Shown here one piece after another: positions 10,665-19,812 of a DNA stretch of 64,000 nucleotides (positions are counted from its first letter, which is position 1; each line of letters opens with the position of its first letter). The translations under genes and the position numbers were made by a program. The DNA lies in the NCBI GenBank assembly GCA_002632325.1, contig NSJK01000006.1, positions 1 to 64,000 on the forward strand, in the 5' to 3' direction. The DNA is from Lysobacterales bacterium (GTDB lineage: Bacteria; Pseudomonadota; Gammaproteobacteria; Xanthomonadales; Rhodanobacteraceae). The notes below the pieces were generated by a model, which saw only the letters and a list, made by a program, of their open reading frames with translations, was not told the DNA's origin and did no database searches.

Positions 10665-10820
10665 TCGAGCCCCAACTTGAAACCTTCGACGGCCCCGAAA
10701 ACGGGGCCGTTTTTTTGTGCGTTCGGCAGGGCGTGTCTGCGCGAGGGTTGATCTGGCTGCTCGCCGAGTGCGGTGCCACGTCCGAGGATATGCGTCTGGC
10801 TTGAACCGGGAATGCGCGCG
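7026..10820. repeat. Direct repeat, right copy
   Basis: This is the second copy of 1-3795. It covers the 3' 57 % of the giant gene, its terminator and about 100 bases beyond. The unit implied by the offset is 3796-10820, which would hold one complete gene with its promoter and terminator. Confidence 0.95.
10689..10716 (+). terminator. Rho-independent terminator of copy 2
   Basis: It is identical to the hairpin at 3664-3691: a 9-bp stem, AAAA loop and seven T. Confidence 0.9.
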
Positions 10821-10955
10821 GGCGCATGGAATCGGGCAGCATGGCGTGCCACGATTGACTCCGACCTTGTCTTGAACCTGCCTTCGCCGGTCATTGGGGG
10901 TGGCAAGTCCATGTGCTCGGGAGACAGTTGAACTTTTCTTCAGGAGGATTTGCGC

Positions 10956-12230
10956 ATGAAGCATCAGTCGCACGCAGTACTCGGGCTCCCGCTCGCCGGG
11001 ATGATCATCGCCGCGACGTTCCCGGCTTTGGTGTCCGCTTCGTCGAAGGCGAATGGCGATCAAACCGTGACGTTTGCCTCTGTCTTTCCGGATGGATCGC
11101 AGCTGCCGGCGATCAAAGTGACACCGAGTGGATTGTCCATGGCGGCTTCGACGCTTGGCAGCGCAACTGCTGTGTTGAACATCGCAAATGCCGCGGGCAG
11201 CGACGCTCTGACATGGTCGATTTCGGCACAGCAGTCGAACCTGCCGCGGGCGGTGAACAGCCGTTCTTCCACCACCGCCAACGGCGGGCTGCAGCGCAGT
11301 TCACTCGCGGCGCATGACGGTCACGGCAGCGCGCTTGCGTATGGCGGTCATCAAGGTGGTGTCAGCAATCATGCGGCGCCGTGGTTGCCGACCGGCTCGA
11401 TCGCTTTCGCACTCGACGATGGCAGTTACGAGGACAACATCGGTTGGGGTGACAGCCAGGCAAGCGTCGAGCGCAGTGCCTTGTGGCTCAATCGCTTCAA
11501 TGCCACGGGCGCGCTGAGCATCGATTCGGTGTCGATCCTCTGGCCGACCAACACTGCTGGCAGCTTGGTCGGCAAGCAGATCAACATCGTTGCGTACTAC
11601 GACGCGGATGCCGACGGCAATCCGACCAATGCCGCGCGTCTGGGCGCCGACAACCTCAAGTCGATCGCAGGCTTGAATGCCTTCGAGACCTATGCGGCGA
11701 GCTTCAGCGTGCCCGCAGCGGGCGATGTTTATGTCGGCTACTTCAGCACTTACGCCAATGGCGGTTCGACGCCGATGCTGTATCCGGCTGCGATCGACAC
11801 CAATTCCGTCACTCATGCGTCGTGGATCGCTGCGAATTCTGCAGGTAATGGCAACCTGAACCTTGGCGCCAATGAAGTGGTCGGCACGATTGATGACCTC
11901 AGCGGCAATGCCATCAACGGAACCTGGTTGATTCGCGCAACCGCCTCCGAGGGTAGCGGCGGACCGTGCACGGGCCCGGTGGTTTCCTGGCTCACGGCCT
12001 CACCGACCAGCGGTACGGTACTCGGCGGTGCCAATTCCAATGTGAACATCACCGCCACGCCGGCCGCAGCCAACCTTGCGGCAGGCGGCTATTCAGCGGA
12101 GCTGTGCGTAACCAGCAACGACCCGGTCCATGCGTTGATCTCCGTGCCAGTGTCACTCACCGTCACGCAAACCGAAGGCATTTTCTGCAGCGCTTTCGAG
12201 AGTGGTGAAGATGGATCCTGCGGGATCTGA
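10956..12230 (+). CDS. Secreted protein, smaller paralogue of the giant protein's C-terminal module
   Basis: This encodes 424 residues. ATG 10956 is preferred because AGGAGG at 10942-10947 sits 8 bases upstream; TTG 10950 would be too close. A signal-like N-terminus is followed by the first half of an Ig/BACON-like sandwich (from IKVTPSGL), an inserted domain (LDDGSYEDNIGWGDS) and the second half (PVVSWLTASPTSGTV, ELCVTSNDP). The protein ends with IFCSAFESGEDGS, matching the signature that is internal in the big protein. Similarity to residues about 1600-1965 of the neighbour is high but clearly diverged, so this duplication is older than the 7-kb one. The role is unknown; it is probably extracellular. 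Confidence 0.88.
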   Translation: MKHQSHAVLGLPLAGMIIAATFPALVSASSKANGDQTVTFASVFPDGSQLPAIKVTPSGLSMAASTLGSATAVLNIANAAGSDALTWSISAQQSNLPRAVNSRSSTTANGGLQRSSLAAHDGHGSALAYGGHQGGVSNHAAPWLPTGSIAFALDDGSYEDNIGWGDSQASVERSALWLNRFNATGALSIDSVSILWPTNTAGSLVGKQINIVAYYDADADGNPTNAARLGADNLKSIAGLNAFETYAASFSVPAAGDVYVGYFSTYANGGSTPMLYPAAIDTNSVTHASWIAANSAGNGNLNLGANEVVGTIDDLSGNAINGTWLIRATASEGSGGPCTGPVVSWLTASPTSGTVLGGANSNVNITATPAAANLAAGGYSAELCVTSNDPVHALISVPVSLTVTQTEGIFCSAFESGEDGSCGI

Positions 12231-12311
12231 GTCGATGTCTTGACCATTGACGGGGTCGTGAAAACGCCGTGTCCGGAAAAGTGCGCCTTTCACCGGCAGC
12301 GGATCGAGTCG

Positions 12312-12336
12312 GGCCTCCCTTTCCGGGAGGCCTTTT
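12312..12336 (+). terminator. Rho-independent terminator
   Basis: An 8-bp perfect stem (ggcctccc / gggaggcc) with a 5-base loop is followed by TTTT. It lies 82 bases after the secreted-protein stop and before the convergent parC. Confidence 0.8.
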
Positions 12337-12418
12337 CGTGCGAATGAGCTGAAATGATGCAAGCACTGGCATCGTGGCAGCCGATGCGTACAGCGATTGT
12401 TCTCCACCGCGTCGCGCA

Positions 12419-14659
12419 TCAAGCCGTGGTTTCGATGCGCTCCACGCGTTGCAGCCCGCGCGGCAGCAATGAACCGCGCGCGGCGCGGTGGCCGCCGTAT
12501 TCGACCAGATCACCCCAGCGCAGCGTGAGCTTGCGCTGGCCGGCATGCAAGGTGACTTCGCCGCTGCCTTCGGCCACCACGGCAATGCCGGTCACGCGCT
12601 CGCCACCGCTGAGCTTGGCCTTGGGAATCTCGATCAACTTGTTGCCCTTGCCGCCCTTGTCGAGTTCGGGCAGTTCGGCGACCGAGAACATCAACAAGTG
12701 CCCGGCGCTGGTGACCACGACGATGCGATCGCGTGCGCTGTCGGCCACCATCGCGGGCGCCAATACGTGCGCGCGTTCGTCGAGGCTGATGACCTGCTTG
12801 CCGGCCTTCTTGTTGGCGAGCAGGGTCTCGAATGAGGTGACGAAGCCGTAGCCGAAGTCACTGGCGATGACGAGCTTGCTGCTCGCCTCGCCGAGCGCGA
12901 GCGCTTCGAATTGCGCGCCCGCAGGCAAGCTGAAGCGGCCGGTGAGCGGCTCGCCATTGCCGCGCGCCGAGGGCAGGGTGTGTGCGGGCGCGCTGTAGCT
13001 GCGCCCACTCGAATCGATGAAGGCGACTGCCTGGGTAGTGCGGCCACGTGCGCTGGCCAGATAGCCATCGCCTTCGCGATAGCCCAGTTCACGGGCATCG
13101 ACGTCGTGTCCCTTGGCTGCGCGCACCCAACCCTTGGTCGAGAGGATCACGGTGATCGGTTCGCTGGCAACGAGCGCGGTTTCGTCGAGCGCCTGCGCGG
13201 CGGCGCGTGCGACCAGCGGCGAGCGGCGCGCGTCGCCGAACTTCTCGGCATCCTTGCGCAGTTCGTCCTTGAGCAAGGTCTTCAATCGCGCCTTGGAGCC
13301 AAGGATCACGTTGATCCGCGCACGCTCTTCTTCGAGTTCGTCGCGCTCCGCGTTGATCTTCATTTCCTCGAGTCGCGCGAGCTGGCGCAGGCGCGTTTCG
13401 AGAATGTAGTCGGTTTGCATTTCGCTCAGGCCGAAACGCGCCATCAACACCGGCTTGGGCTCGTCCTCGCTGCGCACGATGCGAATGACTTCATCGAGGT
13501 TGAGGAAGGCGATGCGCAGCCCTTCGAGCAGGTGCAGACGGCGTTCGACCTTGTCGAGACGATGCTGCAAGCGGCGCGTCACCGTGTCGGCACGAAAGCG
13601 CAGCCACTCGCTGAGGATCTGCTTGAGGTTCTTGACCTGCGGCTTGCCGTCGAGGCCGATCATGTTGAGATTGACTCGGTAACTCTTCTCCAGATCGGTG
13701 GTGGCGTTGAGATGCTGCATCATCTCGTCGAGATCGATGCGACTCGTGCGCGGAATCAGCACGATGCGGATCGGGTTCTCGTGATCGGACTCGTCGCGGA
13801 TGTCCTCGATCATCGGCAGCTTCTTGGCGCGCATCTGCGCCGCGATCTGCTCGAGGATCTTCGAAGGCGAAACCTGCCACGGCAACGCGGTGACGACGAC
13901 ATTGCCATCTTCCTTGCGCCACACCGCGCGGCAACGCACCGAGCCGATGCCGGTCGCGTACATTGCCGCCAATTCATTGGCCGGGGTGATGATTTCGGCT
14001 GCGGTGGGGAAATCCGGGCCTTTCACGTGCTCGCCGAGATCGGCAATGCTCGCCTCGGGCTCATCGAGCAGTCGAATGCAGGCACTGGCGACCTCGCGCA
14101 GGTTGTGCGGCGGAATGTCGGTGGCCATGCCGACCGCGATCCCGGTCGAGCCGTTGAGCAGCACGTGCGGCACACGCGCGGGCAGCCACGAAGGCTCCTT
14201 GAGCGTGCCGTCGAAGTTCGGCACCCACTCGACCGTGCCCTGACCAAGCTCGTCGAGCAGGAGCTGGGCCATCGGCGTGAGGCGCGATTCGGTGTAGCGC
14301 ATCGCTGCGAACGACTTGGGATCGTCCTGGGAGCCGAAATTGCCCTGGCCATCGATCAGCGGATAGCGATACGAAAATGGCTGCGCCATCAGCACCATCG
14401 CCTCGTAGCAGGCGCTGTCACCGTGCGGGTGGAACTTGCCGATCACATCGCCCACGGTGCGCGCGGATTTCTTCGGCTTGGACGTGGCGTCGAGCCCGAG
14501 CTCGCTCATCGAGTAGACGATGCGTCGCTGCACGGGTTTGAGGCCGTCACCGACGAAGGGCAGGGCGCGATCGAGCACCACATACATCGAATAGTCGAGA
14601 TAGGCGCGCTCGGCGTAATCCTTGAGCGGGATCTGTTCGTGATTGGTCTGCAGGTTCAT
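12419..14659 (-). CDS. parC: DNA topoisomerase IV subunit A
   Basis: This encodes 746 residues. With ParE it would form topoisomerase IV, which decatenates daughter chromosomes. The N-terminal breakage-reunion domain carries the quinolone-region motif [12 protein letters not shown], with the Ser and Glu positions intact, and the catalytic Tyr in [11 protein letters not shown] coiled-coil segment and a C-terminal beta-propeller domain (repeated TKGW/GYG-type strands) follow. ATG 14659 ([12 protein letters not shown]) is chosen because the homology starts there, although the frame is open to 14725. ParC rather than GyrA is inferred from the length and the short, GyrA-box-poor tail. ParE is not in the window. 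Confidence 0.95.
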   Translation of the reverse strand: MNLQTNHEQIPLKDYAERAYLDYSMYVVLDRALPFVGDGLKPVQRRIVYSMSELGLDATSKPKKSARTVGDVIGKFHPHGDSACYEAMVLMAQPFSYRYPLIDGQGNFGSQDDPKSFAAMRYTESRLTPMAQLLLDELGQGTVEWVPNFDGTLKEPSWLPARVPHVLLNGSTGIAVGMATDIPPHNLREVASACIRLLDEPEASIADLGEHVKGPDFPTAAEIITPANELAAMYATGIGSVRCRAVWRKEDGNVVVTALPWQVSPSKILEQIAAQMRAKKLPMIEDIRDESDHENPIRIVLIPRTSRIDLDEMMQHLNATTDLEKSYRVNLNMIGLDGKPQVKNLKQILSEWLRFRADTVTRRLQHRLDKVERRLHLLEGLRIAFLNLDEVIRIVRSEDEPKPVLMARFGLSEMQTDYILETRLRQLARLEEMKINAERDELEEERARINVILGSKARLKTLLKDELRKDAEKFGDARRSPLVARAAAQALDETALVASEPITVILSTKGWVRAAKGHDVDARELGYREGDGYLASARGRTTQAVAFIDSSGRSYSAPAHTLPSARGNGEPLTGRFSLPAGAQFEALALGEASSKLVIASDFGYGFVTSFETLLANKKAGKQVISLDERAHVLAPAMVADSARDRIVVVTSAGHLLMFSVAELPELDKGGKGNKLIEIPKAKLSGGERVTGIAVVAEGSGEVTLHAGQRKLTLRWGDLVEYGGHRAARGSLLPRGLQRVERIETTA

Positions 14660-14816
14660 TGCCGGTTTCGTTGGAACAATCAGACGATTTTGCCGGAAAG
14701 CGCCGCCGCTGTGGCGCCGCGTCACATTTGCCGTGAAGCGTCACCCAGGCAATGTCGAAGGATCGCGGCGGCTGCAGTCCTTGTGGTGCGCTTTCGGACC
14801 GTGTTTCCGGCGAGTT

Positions 14817-15250
14817 TCAGTCCATCGCTTTGAGGGCATTCTTCATCGAGCGTGTCAGTGGGTGCGCATCGCCAAAGGTTTCCCGGAACTTCGTCAGTGC
14901 GAGCGCCCGTTGTGTGCGAGCTTCGGCGCGCTTGCCTTGCGCTGTGAGGATGTCGGCGAGATAGGCATCGATCCAGACCGGTTTTTCGCCGCCCTCCGGA
15001 TGGATTTCGAGCAGACGCGCGCGCTACGCGCTTCGAGTTCGCCGGCGACCGCATTGCCTGCCTGCGCCAGTGCTGCGCCATGCGCCGCCTGCGCGAGCGC
15101 GAGGGATCGCGCGTTGCCGGCCGCGCGGGAGATGTTGGCCTGCAGGTGATCGCAGGCTGTGGCCAGCGTTTGCAGGGCCGCGCACCTGCCGAGTTCGCAG
15201 CGACCATTCGAGCGAATGGAACCATTGCAACCCAACCCGCGAGCCATGAA
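14817..15250 (-). pseudogene. Decayed C-terminal fragment of a TPR-repeat protein
   Basis: Two minus-strand frames together read as the end of a tetratricopeptide-type protein. The first (to about 15020) has helical, Ala/Leu-rich sequence such as LALAQAAHGAALAQAG. After a shift in a GCGCGCGC run near 15015-15025, the second continues RARLLEIHPEGGEKPVW and later TKFRETFGDAHPLTRSM, and stops at 14817-14819. No start codon or N-terminal part remains; the structured repeats begin 40 bases beyond. The tail resembles the TPR tails of Ser/Thr-kinase-like or winged-helix regulators, but the parent family cannot be fixed. The frameshift could also be a sequencing error. Confidence 0.55.
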
Positions 15251-15290
15251 CTCGCACCCTTGGACTCTACGCGGTAGCCGGTGGCCCTAG

Positions 15291-15452
15291 CAGGGTGCTG
15301 AAAAAGTCCATCCTGGACTTCTTCAGCTCGACGAGTCCGGTACATGCCCGGACTCGTCTCCGACGAATCAATCACTTGCGTGATCGATTCGCATGCAGTG
15401 CATCCCTGCACTGCGCTATCAGACTGCTGAAAAGGGTTTTTCAGCAGTCTGA
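15291..15452. repeat. Structured ~161-bp repeat, copy 1
   Basis: It starts cagggtgctgaaaaa and ends ttttcagcagtctg, so the ends are near-inverted repeats. Inside are five consecutive inverted repeats, including a perfect 11-bp stem (gacgagtccgg / ccggactcgtc) and a terminal perfect 14-bp stem. The element looks like a miniature mobile or REP-type intergenic element. Confidence 0.85.
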
Positions 15453-15534
15453 TAGGAAATGGGGCAGGTCACGTCGGCACGCCTGCGCGGGGTCGGTGCT
15501 GTCGGGTTTGCCCGCGAATTGCGTTTCCCTTTAA

Positions 15535-15695
15535 CAGGGTGCTGAAAAAGTCCATCCTGGACTTCTTCAGCTCGACGAGTCCGGTACATGCCCGGACTCG
15601 TCTCCGACGAATCAATCACTTGCGTGATCGATTCGAGTGCAGTGCATCCCTGCGCTGCGCTATCAGGCTGCTGAAAAGGGTTTTTCAGCAGCCTG
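15535..15695. repeat. Structured ~161-bp repeat, copy 2
   Basis: It has the same orientation and internal layout as copy 1, with a few substitutions. In the terminal 14-bp stem an A-T pair of copy 1 is G-C here, so pairing is kept. The third and fourth stems also remain pairable, the latter through a G-T pair. Confidence 0.85.
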
Positions 15696-15699
15696 CAAA

Positions 15700-15860
15700 C
15701 AGGGTGCTGAAAAAGTCCATCCCGGACTTCTTCAGCTCGACGAGTCCGGTACATGCCCGGACTCGTCTCCGACGAATCAATCACTTGCGTGATCGATTCG
15801 AGTGCAGTGCATCCCTGCACTGCGCTATCAGGCTGCTGAAAAGGGTTTTTCAGCAGCCTG
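15700..15860. repeat. Structured ~161-bp repeat, copy 3
   Basis: It begins four bases after copy 2 and is nearly identical to it. It differs, for example, in one base of the first stem (atcctgg becomes atcccgg). Copies 2 and 3 form a direct tandem pair. Confidence 0.85.
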
Positions 15861-16176
15861 TCAAGGGCCGGTCGGCTCTCGCGCCCAAGGCGCCCTGGCA
15901 TCGGGCGGCAAGCTGTTCGTTTGATTGCAGGCTGGTGTTTAAGGTGGATGTTGAGGTGCTGTCGGCAGGCGGGAACTTGCAAGGCATGTCCCCTGACTGC
16001 CCTGCTTTGCGTGTCTGATTGGCAATTGCGGTGCAGATCTTCGGCACCACGATTGCGCGCCAATTGGATGGGCGTGCCAGGGACGGACAGGTGGTGGTGA
16101 TGCAGTGGGGAAGGCGGGAAAGAAGGGCATTCACGCGGCGCCTTGCTGCGCCGAGTTCAACGACGGAGGGAAAACC
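15861..16176. other. Intergenic, no gene seen
   Basis: 316 bases separate the repeat cluster from the DUF805 gene. Open frames here are short and unconvincing. Only the ribosome-binding site GGAGGG at 16165-16170 for the next gene is clear. Confidence 0.5.
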
Positions 16177-16560
16177 ATGAGCTTGACACAGTTGTTGTTT
16201 TCGTTCGAAGGCCGCATCGGCCGTGCGCCGTATTGGTATTTCGTGCTCGCCATGATCGTGTTGTTCGGTGTGATATTCGCTTTTGTCGGCGCCTCGCTGT
16301 TCAGTGCGGCCAGCATGAGCGCCGACGCCGCAACGCCGCCCAGTGGCGGCATGGCGGCAGCGGCGGTTCCCGTGCTGTCCCTGCTGATGCTGTGGCCGAG
16401 TCTGGCGATCGCTGCCAAGCGCTGGCATGACGTCGACAAGTCGGCGTGGTGGATCCTGATCGGTCTCGTGCCTGTTGTCGGTGGGCTGATTGCGCTGGTC
16501 TTCAATGGCTTCATCGCCGGCACGCCGGGCGCCAACCGCTTCGGCAATCCGCCGGCCTGA
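16177..16560 (+). CDS. DUF805 family inner-membrane protein
   Basis: This encodes 127 residues. The N-terminus LLFSFEGRIGRAPYW and the later AAKRWHDVDKSAWW are the hallmarks of DUF805. About three hydrophobic segments (residues 20-45, 65-80, 95-115) predict an inner-membrane protein. ATG 16177 has GGAGGG seven bases upstream. The molecular function of DUF805 proteins is not established. It stands alone between the structured repeats and a secreted protein. Confidence 0.88.
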   Translation: MSLTQLLFSFEGRIGRAPYWYFVLAMIVLFGVIFAFVGASLFSAASMSADAATPPSGGMAAAAVPVLSLLMLWPSLAIAAKRWHDVDKSAWWILIGLVPVVGGLIALVFNGFIAGTPGANRFGNPPA

Positions 16561-16930
16561 CAGCCCGGCTTGTGCGCCGCGTTGTCGATTCGCAGCGTGA
16601 ACGTCGACGACGCGGCGGTTTGTCGGATCGAGCCACTGTTTTCCGTTCTCGATGGCAAGGGCTGCCGTTGGAGACGGGGAGATGAGACGTTCCAGGGGCA
16701 AGACGGCTGACGCTTCGCAGCGGGAGCCATGCGACGTGTCAGCGGCCACAGGACATTGCACGGTCATGCGTTCGCATTGAGCGCAATGCGGGTTTCTGCA
16801 AGGGAAATGCCGATCTTGTGTGGCTGGCCAATCGAGACAGGCCGGCGTCATCGAAGGCGAAAGAGCCGGATTGCCGTGCATGGGCACCGCGACCGGATGG
16901 TCGGGGTTGAAACTGTCGAGGAGTGCGCAG
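16561..16930. other. Intergenic, no gene seen
   Basis: 370 bases between two plus-strand genes. I see no convincing gene, RNA or terminator here. Confidence 0.45.
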
Positions 16931-17773
16931 ATGAAAACGCTGGTTCGATTGATTCAGGCATCCCTGCTGCTTGGCTGCGGAGCCGTTCTTGCCGCGGGCT
17001 CGGGCACGCTGTATCAGGTAGGCAAGGCAATGGCGCTCAAGAACGCCTATGCCTTTCGCATCGCTGACCCGTTCGACAAGGGCAAGCAGATCACGCGGGT
17101 GGTCTTCTCCGATCGTCCCATCGATGGCGCAGTCCTCGATGATGCGGCGGATCGCGAAAGCGCGCTCGATGGGATGCTGCGCGGCGCCACGCGCGTCGAG
17201 CTCAACATCGAGCCGGATGGCAGCTTTCAGAATGTCAATCTGCAGACTGACTCGGGCAGCGGTTCTCAAAGTGGCAGCGGCTGGTTCACGCTGGATCTCA
17301 AGCACAACGACGACAAGCGCATCGAAGGCAGCTTCCACACCAATGACGAGTCGGAAAAGAAGACTGGCCGCTACTACGAGCTGAGCTTCGCATTCGACCT
17401 GCCCGGTGCGCCCGATCTCGGCACGCCCCTGCCTGCAGGCGGCGGCGAGCAGGGCAAGGTGTACCTTGCGCATCTGGCCATGCTCAAGAAGGGCGATATC
17501 GATGGCTTGGCCAAGACCATGTCGAAGGCGCGCGCAGCGGAATTGCTCGGCCATCGCAACGATGCCGATTTCAAGATGATGTTCGGCTTCATCCAGAGTC
17601 AGGCCTTGCGCGATCCGAAGTACGTCAAGGGGCACGTCAAGGGTGATGCCGCGACGCTCGAATACACTGGCAAGGACGAGGAAGGCAATGTCGTGACGAC
17701 CACGGTGTCGATGAAGCGCGAAGCGGGCGCCTGGAAGATCGAAAAGGAAGCTTCGAGCACCACGCTGAAGTGA
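16931..17773 (+). CDS. Exported protein of unknown function
   Basis: This encodes 280 residues. The start has a signal peptide (MKTLVRLIQASLLLGCGAVLAAG), likely cut by signal peptidase I after Ala-Ala; a Cys at residue 16 makes a lipoprotein conceivable but the lipobox is poor. GAGGAG lies seven bases before ATG 16931. The middle is acidic and polar and includes a Gly/Ser-rich stretch (DSGSGSQSGSG). The last ~110 residues (VYLAHLAMLKKGDIDGL onwards) look like a DUF4878- or lumazine-binding-like fold, ending in a strand that reads KREAGAWKIEKE. I do not recognise a named family with certainty. Confidence 0.75.
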   Translation: MKTLVRLIQASLLLGCGAVLAAGSGTLYQVGKAMALKNAYAFRIADPFDKGKQITRVVFSDRPIDGAVLDDAADRESALDGMLRGATRVELNIEPDGSFQNVNLQTDSGSGSQSGSGWFTLDLKHNDDKRIEGSFHTNDESEKKTGRYYELSFAFDLPGAPDLGTPLPAGGGEQGKVYLAHLAMLKKGDIDGLAKTMSKARAAELLGHRNDADFKMMFGFIQSQALRDPKYVKGHVKGDAATLEYTGKDEEGNVVTTTVSMKREAGAWKIEKEASSTTLK

Positions 17774-17849
17774 GTGGCGACAGGGGGTGTTCCGTGCTGG
17801 CGAGATGCCAAAATGCATCGCGCCAGAAGGCTCGCAGACTCCCGGCCGT

Positions 17850-18968
17850 TCAGCGCGGCGCGCGATAGCCGCCGCGCACGCCGCGCGGGCTGAGCACGAG
17901 CTGCCAGAGCTGGTCGCGGCGGGTGCGGAAGACCGCTGCCGAGGCACACAGGTAATAGCGCCACATGCGGCGGAAGCGTTCATCGTAGCGCGCACTCAGG
18001 CGCGGCCAAGCGGCATCGAAATGGTCGCGCCAGGCCATCAGTGTGCGATCGTAGTCTGCGCCGAAATTGTGCCAATCCTCGATCACGAAGAGATGCTCGC
18101 GTGCCGCGGCGATCTGCTCGGCAGACGGCAACATCGAGTTGGGGAAGATGTACTTCTCGATCCAGGGATCGGTGCGGTTGGAAGACACGTTGCTGCCGAT
18201 GCAATGCAGGAGCGCGAGGCCATCGTCCTTGAGGCAGCGCCGCTTGACTTCGAAGTAGCTGCGGTAGTTCTTCACGCCGACATGTTCGAACATGCCGATC
18301 GAGAACACCCGATCGAAGCGCTCGTCGAGCTCACGATAGTCCTGAACGCGGATTTCGATCGGCAATCCTGCGCACAGGCGCCGCGCGAACTCGGCCTGCT
18401 CGTGCGAGACGGTGACGCCGACACCGCTCACGCCATGGCGCTGAGCCGCGAACTTGAGTGCTTCGCCCCAGCCACAGCCGATGTCGAGCACGCGCATGCC
18501 CGGTTCGAGCTGCAACTTGCGGCAGACCAGATCGAGCTTGGCCTCCTGTGCGGCGTCGAGATCGGTCGCATCTTTCCAGTAGCCGCAGGAATAGATGAGG
18601 CGCTTGCCGAGCATCGCCTCGAACAGCTCATTGCCGAGGTCGTAGTGACGCTCGCCGATGGTGAATGCGCGGCGGCCATGCTGCAGGTTGAGCAGACTCG
18701 ACTTGAGCCACAGCCAGGCGTCGTCGACGCCATGCACGCGCTCGTCCAGATGCGCATCGAGCAGCAGGCAGAGGAAGCCGTCGAGATCCTGTGCGTCCCA
18801 CCAGCCATCCATGTAAGCCTCGCCAAGACCGAGCGAGCCATGCGTCACCAGCCTATGAAACAGCCGCTGATCGTGGACCTGCAGGTCGGTGGGCGCGGAG
18901 CCGTCGATTCGCACCCCCGCCTGTGCGAGCAGATTGTCGATGCGGACATTGGCAGCGGAGGCAGCCAT
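17850..18968 (-). CDS. cfa: Cyclopropane-fatty-acyl-phospholipid synthase
   Basis: This encodes 372 residues, close to the usual length. The enzyme transfers a methylene group from S-adenosylmethionine to unsaturated fatty-acid chains of membrane phospholipids. Seen are the SAM-binding motif VLDIGCGWGE, the N-terminal GLGEAYMDGWWD, the YDLGNELFEAML segment and the bicarbonate/active-site-region motif SIGMFEHVG. It lies 42 bases downstream of the DUF190 gene in the same direction, so it may be co-transcribed with crcB. Confidence 0.95.
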   Translation of the reverse strand: MAASAANVRIDNLLAQAGVRIDGSAPTDLQVHDQRLFHRLVTHGSLGLGEAYMDGWWDAQDLDGFLCLLLDAHLDERVHGVDDAWLWLKSSLLNLQHGRRAFTIGERHYDLGNELFEAMLGKRLIYSCGYWKDATDLDAAQEAKLDLVCRKLQLEPGMRVLDIGCGWGEALKFAAQRHGVSGVGVTVSHEQAEFARRLCAGLPIEIRVQDYRELDERFDRVFSIGMFEHVGVKNYRSYFEVKRRCLKDDGLALLHCIGSNVSSNRTDPWIEKYIFPNSMLPSAEQIAAAREHLFVIEDWHNFGADYDRTLMAWRDHFDAAWPRLSARYDERFRRMWRYYLCASAAVFRTRRDQLWQLVLSPRGVRGGYRAPR

Positions 18969-19010
18969 GGGTTCGATATGCCGTCGCGTGGCGCGATTGC
19001 AAGTGCGCCT

Positions 19011-19334
19011 TCAGGCGTCGGTGGATACGAGGTCGAACTCGACAGCGCTGCGCACATGGAACAAGGGCAGGCGCTCGCTGCGGACGATGCCGAGCAGGCG
19101 ATCGACCTGGGTGTTATCGAGGATGAATTCGACCAGCATCGTCGACTGTCCGGCGAGTTCGAAGAAGTGCTGCTCGCTGAGCACACCGTGGCGGCCAAAG
19201 CCGGCAACGGCGCGGAAGGCCGAGCCGCCCGGCACATCGTGCGTGCGTGCTGTCTCGAGCAGCCATTCGTACAGCGGGCGGCCAGCGTGACGCTGGCTTT
19301 CATGAACGTAGAAGCGCAATGACCAGCCTTGCAT
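19011..19334 (-). CDS. DUF190 family protein (CrcB partner)
   Basis: This encodes 107 residues. FYVHESQRHAGRPLYEWLL and PGGSAFRAVAGFGRHG match the DUF190 family, small PII-like ferredoxin-fold proteins often encoded next to crcB. ATG 19334 begins the conserved part; it follows the crcB stop by 13 bases. The role in fluoride resistance is inferred from gene neighbourhood, and the biochemical function is not known. Confidence 0.85.
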   Translation of the reverse strand: MQGWSLRFYVHESQRHAGRPLYEWLLETARTHDVPGGSAFRAVAGFGRHGVLSEQHFFELAGQSTMLVEFILDNTQVDRLLGIVRSERLPLFHVRSAVEFDLVSTDA

Positions 19335-19347
19335 GGATGTCTCCCGA

Positions 19348-19734
19348 TCAGGTGCGCAGCAGTGCGCGGGCAATCTGGATGCCGAAAAAGGTGAGCAGCA
19401 GCGAGCCGAGCACGTGTGCGGTGACGGCCGCCGCCGCCCACGCGTATTGCTGGCGCAGGAACAGGGTGACTGTTTCGCCGGAGAACGTTGAAAACGTCGT
19501 CAGGCCGCCGAGAAACCCGGTGGTCAGGGCCAGCCGCCAGGCCACTGGCAGGGCCTCGAAATGCGCGAACAACCCCAAGGCCAGACCCATGATGAGGCCG
19601 CCGATGAGGTTGGCGGCAAGCGTGCCCAGCGGCAATTGCGGCAGCAGTGGATCCAGCGTGAGGCCGAGCAGCCAGCGCAGCACTGCGCCGATCGAGGCGC
19701 CCAATCCCACCGCAAGTATGGCTGTCGCTTGCAT
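19348..19734 (-). CDS. crcB: Fluoride exporter/channel CrcB (Fluc)
   Basis: This encodes 128 residues with four hydrophobic segments. Family motifs are GASIGAVLRWLL, LPLGTLAANLIGG and TTGFLGGLTTFSTFS; the last is the Phe/Thr-rich fluoride path. CrcB forms dimeric fluoride channels in the inner membrane. ATG 19734 (MQATAILAVGLGA) is the start with family sense. A fluoride riboswitch lies about 80-130 bases upstream. Confidence 0.95.
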   Translation of the reverse strand: MQATAILAVGLGASIGAVLRWLLGLTLDPLLPQLPLGTLAANLIGGLIMGLALGLFAHFEALPVAWRLALTTGFLGGLTTFSTFSGETVTLFLRQQYAWAAAAVTAHVLGSLLLTFFGIQIARALLRT

Positions 19735-19812
19735 CGCACTCCTCGTCTGGTCGAGGCTGCGGAACCGGCGGGTGCGAGGCACGACACCTGACCGATTCCG
19801 TTGCCGGAAATC

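Noticed and set aside
12911-14833. 640-residue open frame opposite parC
   Set aside because: It is a shadow of parC with no recognisable motif; parC has all family motifs.
15539-16018. 159-residue open frame through repeat copies 2 and 3
   Set aside because: It is read through hairpin-forming repeats; the protein repeats (LDFFSSTSPVHARTRLRR) simply mirror the DNA repeat.
17787-19322. 511-residue open frame opposite cfa and DUF190
   Set aside because: It is antisense to two genes with clear family motifs and has no domain sense of its own.
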